Source: Eggerthella sinensis
GTDB lineage: Bacteria > Actinomycetota > Coriobacteriia > Coriobacteriales > Eggerthellaceae
Length of the DNA: 64,000 nucleotides
Reading direction: 5' to 3'
Assembly: GCF_003339815.1 (NCBI RefSeq)
Contig: NZ_PPTT01000020.1
Span: 1 to 64,000, forward strand
A model generated the notes under the pieces. That model was not told the origin of the DNA and did not search any database. It saw only the letters and a list, made by a program, of their open reading frames with translations. How positions within the stretch are numbered: the first letter of the stretch is position 1; every line of letters starts with the position of its first letter. This document shows positions 59,898 through 64,000 of the stretch, in pieces. A program made the position numbers and the translations under genes.

Positions 59898-59973
59898 TGG
59901 AGCCAACGAGCGGATTCGAACCGCTGACCTACGCATTACGAGTGCGTTGCTCTACCAGCTGAGCCACGTTGGC
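59898..59973 (-). tRNA. tRNA-Thr (anticodon CGT)
   Basis: 76-base cloverleaf on the minus strand: acceptor GCCAACG/CGTTGGC, anticodon stem ACGCA/TGCGT with loop CTCGTAA, T stem AGCGG/CCGCT with TTCGAAT, encoded CCA. Reads ACG codons. Confidence 0.96.
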
Positions 59974-60090
59974 ATACGGCTTCTAAGCGAAGCGCGAGTA
60001 AGCAGTATATCCGAACCCTTTCCCTCCCGCAAGGGGGTTCCCGCGAATTTCGCACGCATCCTGTCGGGGATTTTTGAGAACTATCAGGCA

Positions 60091-60120
60091 AGTTCACCCA
60101 TCTGGTGTGAAGGGGTGAGG
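60091..60120. promoter_or_regulatory. GGGGTGA-type half-sites upstream of the second FAD reductase
   Basis: AGTTCACCCA, then TGTGAA and AGGGGTGAGG. TTCAC and GTGAA form an inverted repeat. The half-sites match those at 45015-45070 before the other FAD-reductase/LuxR pair. A -10-like TAAACT follows at 60132. Confidence 0.45.
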
Positions 60121-60194
60121 AGGCGTGTTCCTAAACTGGGGGGCAGAAACGGTCTTCGTGGGGAGGGCCGCGTGAATCAACAGGAGGGATCAGC

Positions 60195-61946
60195 ATGGGA
60201 ACGAACATAGTGACGTTCGATCGTAGGAGCTTCTTGAAGGGCGCGCTCATGGCAAGCGCCGCAACCGCAACGGGTGCGATGCTGGGCGGGTGCAGCCCGC
60301 AGCAGGGCGGGGCGTCGTCCGCTGCGGGTGCCGCTTCTGAAGCAGCGCCCATGACGGCGGGTGCGTACGATAAGCTCACGTGGAGTTTCGAGGTTCCCCC
60401 GGAGCCGGTGGACGAAAGCGCTATCAAGGAGACCATCACCGACGACGTGATCGTTATCGGCTCGGGCGTGTCCGGGCTGGTGGCCGCGGCGTCTATCCTG
60501 GGGCATGGTGGCAGTTGCACGCTGTTCTCGGCCGGCACGAAGGCGGTGTCGCGCGGAGGCTCGAACCATGCGGTGGGCACGAAAACGCAGGCGCGCCTCG
60601 GTTTAGACTACACACCCGATACCGTAGCGGCCCATTTCAACAACGAGATCGCGCGCCAGGGATATCGCATGGACTCGCGCAAATGGTGGAAATGGATCAA
60701 CGAGTCGGGCGAGGCTATGGACTGGATCACCGATATCATGGACAAGGCCGGCTATACCACCACGCTCGAGTTGCCCTTCAGCGATCCGAACGGGACGTTC
60801 AGCATCCCTAGCGGCGCGCACAACTTCTACGGCCCCGAGATCGAGAACAGTGCCAATGATGGAGAGCCCCTGCTCACGGCGACGCTTGAGCGTTACATTC
60901 TCGACAACGGCGGCTCCATCACGTACAACACGAAAGCCGAATATCTCGTGCGCGAAAACGACAACAGCGGACGCGTGACGGCGGTGGTTGCCACGAATGA
61001 CGACGGCGACTATCTCAAATACGTGGGCACGAAGGCCATCGTCATGGCAACCGGCGATTTCTCGGGCGATCCCGACATGATGGCGAAGTACTGCAACGCT
61101 TTCGCCGATTACGTGGCCGAAGGCGCGGGTGACTACGATGCCGAATTCCAGTTCGGCGGTCTCATGCCGGGCGATGGCCAGAAGATGGGGCTCTGGGTGG
61201 GTGCCGCATGGCAGAACACTACGCCAAGCGCGCCGATGATCGGCTGGTACGGGTTCCCGGCACCGTGTTCCGATCAAAACCATCCGGGCATCCTGCTCAA
61301 CGTGGAAGGCGAGCGCTTTATCAATGAGGACACGACCTCGGTGTATGCGGGGTACGCCATCAGCGGCCAAACCGAGAAGAAGGTGTTCACGGTGTGGGAC
61401 AGCGCATTCGCCTCCCGTTTCGACTCGTGGGAAGGGCTCGGCAACAACATGGACAACCTGGGCGTCACGCCCGTGAGCGCCGAGGAGAAAGCGGCCGAGT
61501 TCGAAGCGGGCGTCAAGGAGAAGACGTACGTGAAGGGCGACACGATTGAGGAAGTGCTCGAGGCGCTTGCGGAGCAGGGCGGCATCGACGTGTCCGTCGC
61601 GAAGGCCACCATCGATCAATACAACGCCGACGTCGCCGCCGGTTCGGATCGAAGCTACCACAAGTGCAAAGAGTTCCTCATTCCCATCGAAGAGGGCCCG
61701 TTTTACGGGCAGTACAATCAGTTGGGGCCCGCGCAGTTCCTCTGCGTGCTCGGCGGGCTGCGCACCTCGCCGAACTGCGAGGTGCTCGATGAGACGAACG
61801 CGCCCATCGAGGGGTTGTACAACGTCGGTTCGATGATGGGCGACACGTTCGGCACGTTCTACAATTTCAGGGTACCGGGGCAGAATCTGGGTATGACCTG
61901 CATCACGTTCCCGTACCTGCTGGGCAAGGACCTTGCGGGGAAGTAG
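60195..61946 (+). CDS. TAT-exported FAD-dependent reductase, fumarate-reductase-like
   Basis: 583 residues. Signal FDRRSFLKGALMASAATATGAMLGGC has twin arginines and a lipobox. FAD-binding strand DVIVIGSGVSGLVAAAS (about 84-100), IVMATGDFSGD, and a C-terminal IEGLYNVGSMMGDTFGTFYNFRVPGQNLG where the usual family GG-ATG-x-G ending is altered. It lacks a haem domain, so electrons arrive from a partner. Substrate unknown; its sequence is clearly different from the reductase at 45173. ATG follows AGGAGGGA. A membrane LuxR gene follows in the same direction. Confidence 0.88.
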   Translation: MGTNIVTFDRRSFLKGALMASAATATGAMLGGCSPQQGGASSAAGAASEAAPMTAGAYDKLTWSFEVPPEPVDESAIKETITDDVIVIGSGVSGLVAAASILGHGGSCTLFSAGTKAVSRGGSNHAVGTKTQARLGLDYTPDTVAAHFNNEIARQGYRMDSRKWWKWINESGEAMDWITDIMDKAGYTTTLELPFSDPNGTFSIPSGAHNFYGPEIENSANDGEPLLTATLERYILDNGGSITYNTKAEYLVRENDNSGRVTAVVATNDDGDYLKYVGTKAIVMATGDFSGDPDMMAKYCNAFADYVAEGAGDYDAEFQFGGLMPGDGQKMGLWVGAAWQNTTPSAPMIGWYGFPAPCSDQNHPGILLNVEGERFINEDTTSVYAGYAISGQTEKKVFTVWDSAFASRFDSWEGLGNNMDNLGVTPVSAEEKAAEFEAGVKEKTYVKGDTIEEVLEALAEQGGIDVSVAKATIDQYNADVAAGSDRSYHKCKEFLIPIEEGPFYGQYNQLGPAQFLCVLGGLRTSPNCEVLDETNAPIEGLYNVGSMMGDTFGTFYNFRVPGQNLGMTCITFPYLLGKDLAGK

Positions 61947-61999
61947 ATCCTCAGGAGCGCGCGGTGCGAAGCGTGGGATACTGAACATCCTGAATTTCG

Positions 62000-62043
62000 G
62001 CGGAATCGGAGGCGCAAACGAGGGCTTCCGATTCCGCATTTCC
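62000..62043 (+). terminator. Terminator after the second FAD reductase
   Basis: GCGGAATCGGA/TCCGATTCCGC, 11-base stem, then ATTTCC. Confidence 0.75.
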
Positions 62044-62086
62044 TCCGCTTGATGTTCGGCGGAGAAGCAGGGAGTGGGGAGGGGAT

Positions 62087-63625
62087 ATGAAAAACCTGAT
62101 GAGGCGTCGAGGTGCGGTCGTATGGGGGTACGCGCTGCTGCTCGTGTTCTTCGGCTTGTTCACGGGGCGGGTGAACCTGCTATTCTTCGGCGAAAACGTG
62201 GACGCGGTGTTTTCCCTGTACGCGCATGCGGCCGAGATCGGGCAGGTGTGCTGCCTGTTTTTGGCGGCGGCGCTCTCGTTTTTCCGACCGCGCGCGGCGG
62301 AGCGAATCGTCCCTCATGTGGCGTTCGTGCTGTTGGTTGCGGGATATGCGCTCACGCTGTACCAGGCGGTGGGCAACGATATGCCGCCCGTGTTGTCGGT
62401 TGCGGCCGGGGCTCTGTTCGGCGGTGGGCAAGGGGCGTGTTTCCTGTGCTGGTTTATCGTCTATGCGCGTTTGCGCACCGATGAAGTGGTGGGCACGATG
62501 GTGGCGAGCACCGTGTTGTCGGGTGTGCTGCTGCTCGTGATTGGCGCGATCCCCGACACGGTGATGCTGTTTAGCGCCTTGTCGGTGGTGGTGGCCGGAG
62601 GCGTGGCGCTCATGTATTACTGCTTGGGTTCCATTGCGCCGTGCGGAACGGAAGGCCTTGCTACATCGACGGGTGAAGGTGAGGAGGAAGGTGCTCCCGA
62701 CGGTGCGTCCGGTAACGCATCGAGTCATCGATTCCGCTCGTGGGCGTTTCTTGAGCGGCGATCACTGCTCTGCCTCGTTGCCATCGCGTTCGTGTGCGGC
62801 GCGCAACGCGTGATTTCGCTCGAGGGATTCCTCCCGCAGAGTGCGGTTCAGTCGCTGTTCTCGGTTGGCTACATCGGCGGCGCACTGGTGTTTTGGGCGA
62901 CGGGGAAGGTTTCAGGGCCGAAAAACACCTTCTACGGCATCTACTCCGCCTTGCTGGTGATCATGGCGACGTGCGGCGTGGCGTCCTCGCTGCAAAGCGT
63001 GCCGGTGCAGACCGTCTTGTACGCGGTGGACAACATCGCGTTTACCATCGTGTCGATGTGCATGATTTTGACGGCACTGAAAGCCGTGCGAAGCTTCTGG
63101 CGCAACGCGCTGTTTGTGGGCGGCATCATCTGCGGCGTCATGTACTTCGCCATTCAATTCGGGCGCATGGTGTGCATCATGGTATCGGAGACCATCGGCA
63201 TGGACGCCGTCGGAATTCTCATCGTGTCGGTCATTATCCTGTACGTGGTGGCCCTTGCCGCTATCTCATCGGGGCTGTTCTTCCGACAGGCCGTCAAGGG
63301 CGGCGGCGTGATGGAGCCTGCCAGCGCATCGCACGCCGAAGCGGACGAGGACCCGAAACGCCGCGTCATCATTTCGGTTGCGAGCGTTACGGAAGACGAA
63401 CTGCGCGAAAACCCGGTGTACCGAACGCAATACAAATTGACGGATCGCGAAATCGACGTGACCGTGCTGCTGCTTGCGGGGTACAACTCCACCGATATCG
63501 CGAAGATCCTCACCTTATCGGTGAACACGGTGAAGACGCACCTCAAAAACCTCTACGCGAAGATGGGCGTGCATAACCGCCGCGAGCTCATAGGGCTGCT
63601 GAACGAGATCGAGGGGGAACAGTGA
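62087..63625 (+). CDS. Membrane-embedded LuxR-family regulator
   Basis: 512 residues. About twelve helices in two groups, split by an acidic loop near 195-220 (STGEGEEEGAPDGASGN), then a C-terminal LuxR helix-turn-helix (LTDREIDVTVLLLAGYNSTDIAKILTLSVNTVKTHLKNLYAKMGVHNRRELI). It lies downstream of the FAD reductase and a terminator and probably controls it. The start follows GGAGTGGGGAGGGG. Its stop overlaps the next start (TGATG form). Confidence 0.88.
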   Translation: MKNLMRRRGAVVWGYALLLVFFGLFTGRVNLLFFGENVDAVFSLYAHAAEIGQVCCLFLAAALSFFRPRAAERIVPHVAFVLLVAGYALTLYQAVGNDMPPVLSVAAGALFGGGQGACFLCWFIVYARLRTDEVVGTMVASTVLSGVLLLVIGAIPDTVMLFSALSVVVAGGVALMYYCLGSIAPCGTEGLATSTGEGEEEGAPDGASGNASSHRFRSWAFLERRSLLCLVAIAFVCGAQRVISLEGFLPQSAVQSLFSVGYIGGALVFWATGKVSGPKNTFYGIYSALLVIMATCGVASSLQSVPVQTVLYAVDNIAFTIVSMCMILTALKAVRSFWRNALFVGGIICGVMYFAIQFGRMVCIMVSETIGMDAVGILIVSVIILYVVALAAISSGLFFRQAVKGGGVMEPASASHAEADEDPKRRVIISVASVTEDELRENPVYRTQYKLTDREIDVTVLLLAGYNSTDIAKILTLSVNTVKTHLKNLYAKMGVHNRRELIGLLNEIEGEQ

Positions 63626-64000
63626 TGTGGGATGCAAGGACGCAAGCTGCGGAATCCGCGCGTGCAGCCTGGCAAGCGCAGCGAGCGTCGATGGTTGCCG
63701 CCGGTGCGGAACGCGAAGCGGAACGTCTGAAAAGTGCCTGCGAATCGGTGCTGCAAGCCTGCGCGACGGGGATGCCGTTGCGCCATCTGAGCGCGTGCGC
63801 TGTCGTGTCGGATGCGGGCACGGTTGATCTGACCGGGCGCGTCGTGCAGCAACGACAGGGGCGGTTTCCGTACTATCGCCGCGGATTCGACCGCGCCTTT
63901 ATCGACGATTACACGTTCGAGGGGCGTCGGCTGCTCGTGGGTGGTACGGGTGTCGTGGCAACGCGCGACGGAGCGCTCGTGGTAGTTGAAGCTCGGGGAC
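63625..64000 (+). CDS. Partial gene, weak resemblance to type I restriction specificity subunits
   Basis: 125 residues are visible and the frame is open at the window edge. The start overlaps the LuxR stop. The first 45 residues are Ala/Glu/Arg-rich and helical. Then GRFPYYRRGFDRAFIDDYTFEGRRLLVGGTG resembles the HsdS target-recognition pattern (P-Y-Y...G...IDDY-x-F-G...L-x-x-G). In HsdS this would be near the start of a recognition domain. The position behind a LuxR gene is unusual for a restriction locus, so this is a hint, not an assignment. Confidence 0.5.
   Translation, partial: MWDARTQAAESARAAWQAQRASMVAAGAEREAERLKSACESVLQACATGMPLRHLSACAVVSDAGTVDLTGRVVQQRQGRFPYYRRGFDRAFIDDYTFEGRRLLVGGTGVVATRDGALVVVEARG

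Noticed and set aside
58061-59973. Complete prophage or integrative element at tRNA-Thr
   Set aside because: No integrase, structural or transfer genes, and no repeat of the tRNA 3' end was seen within the window.
60058-60074. ATCC...GGAT pair upstream of the second FAD reductase as another copy of the LuxR motif
   Set aside because: The spacing is six instead of five and the flanking GAT and AATA bases are absent.
1-64000. CRISPR arrays, rRNA genes and complete insertion sequences
   Set aside because: Looked for repeat-spacer patterns, rRNA core sequences and transposase motifs; none found.

Overview
The window is high-GC DNA with short intergenic gaps, coding on both strands. The content points to an anaerobic actinobacterium of the class Coriobacteriia, most likely the family Eggerthellaceae (Eggerthella/Gordonibacter-like). 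The reasons are three LuxR-type regulators fused to about 12 membrane helices, TAT-exported molybdopterin enzymes and FAD-dependent reductases with lipobox-type signals, TorD chaperones, and an actinobacterial fhaA-fhaB-pstP-SEDS/PBP-pknB operon. The taxonomic call is an inference from gene content. Four perfect parS sites (TGTTTCACGTGAAACA) and the fha-pkn operon suggest that the window lies near the replication origin.

Layout. 0-8 kb: a potassium channel subunit (trkH) with a tiny leader membrane protein, rsgA, a membrane protein divergent from a GntR/FadR regulator with two visible operators, and a two-component system whose sensor has a CxxCH haem motif. 8-13 kb: a molybdoenzyme operon (catalytic subunit, four-cluster Fe-S subunit, TorD chaperone, membrane cytochrome) whose first 2.7 kb has clearly lower GC. 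12.8-17.4 kb: two parS sites, queT behind a possible pseudoknot leader, a glycosyltransferase-like protein, a TauE-type permease, a LytS-type kinase, then tRNA-Arg(CCT). 17.6-25.4 kb: the cell-wall/phosphorylation operon, in which the SEDS glycosyltransferase and the class B PBP form one polypeptide.

25.6-40.8 kb: a respiratory region. It holds a membrane LuxR regulator, a small secreted protein, a winged-helix-like protein with TorD, a UvrD-like pair, then an eight-cluster-type chain: a 1171-residue TAT molybdoenzyme, its Fe-S and DmsC-like subunits, NapG-like and NapH-like proteins and a multi-cluster Fe-S protein. A shared palindromic motif upstream of three of these units suggests one regulon. 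40.8-48.8 kb: an L,D-transpeptidase, parS, an EamA exporter, a LuxR regulator divergent from an FAD reductase with a striking repeat operator between them, and a UbiB-like protein.

48.9-57.9 kb: an encapsulin nanocompartment with its encapsulated ferritin (parS between the two genes, Fur-like box upstream), a VTT-domain protein, a two-component system, a universal stress protein, a UV endonuclease, a tocopherol-cyclase-like protein and a radical-SAM HemN-like protein. 57.9-59.9 kb: a lower-GC islet with an inverted-repeat element and three XRE regulators next to tRNA-Thr(CGT). 60.1-64 kb: a second FAD reductase/LuxR pair and the start of a gene with a weak resemblance to restriction-specificity subunits.
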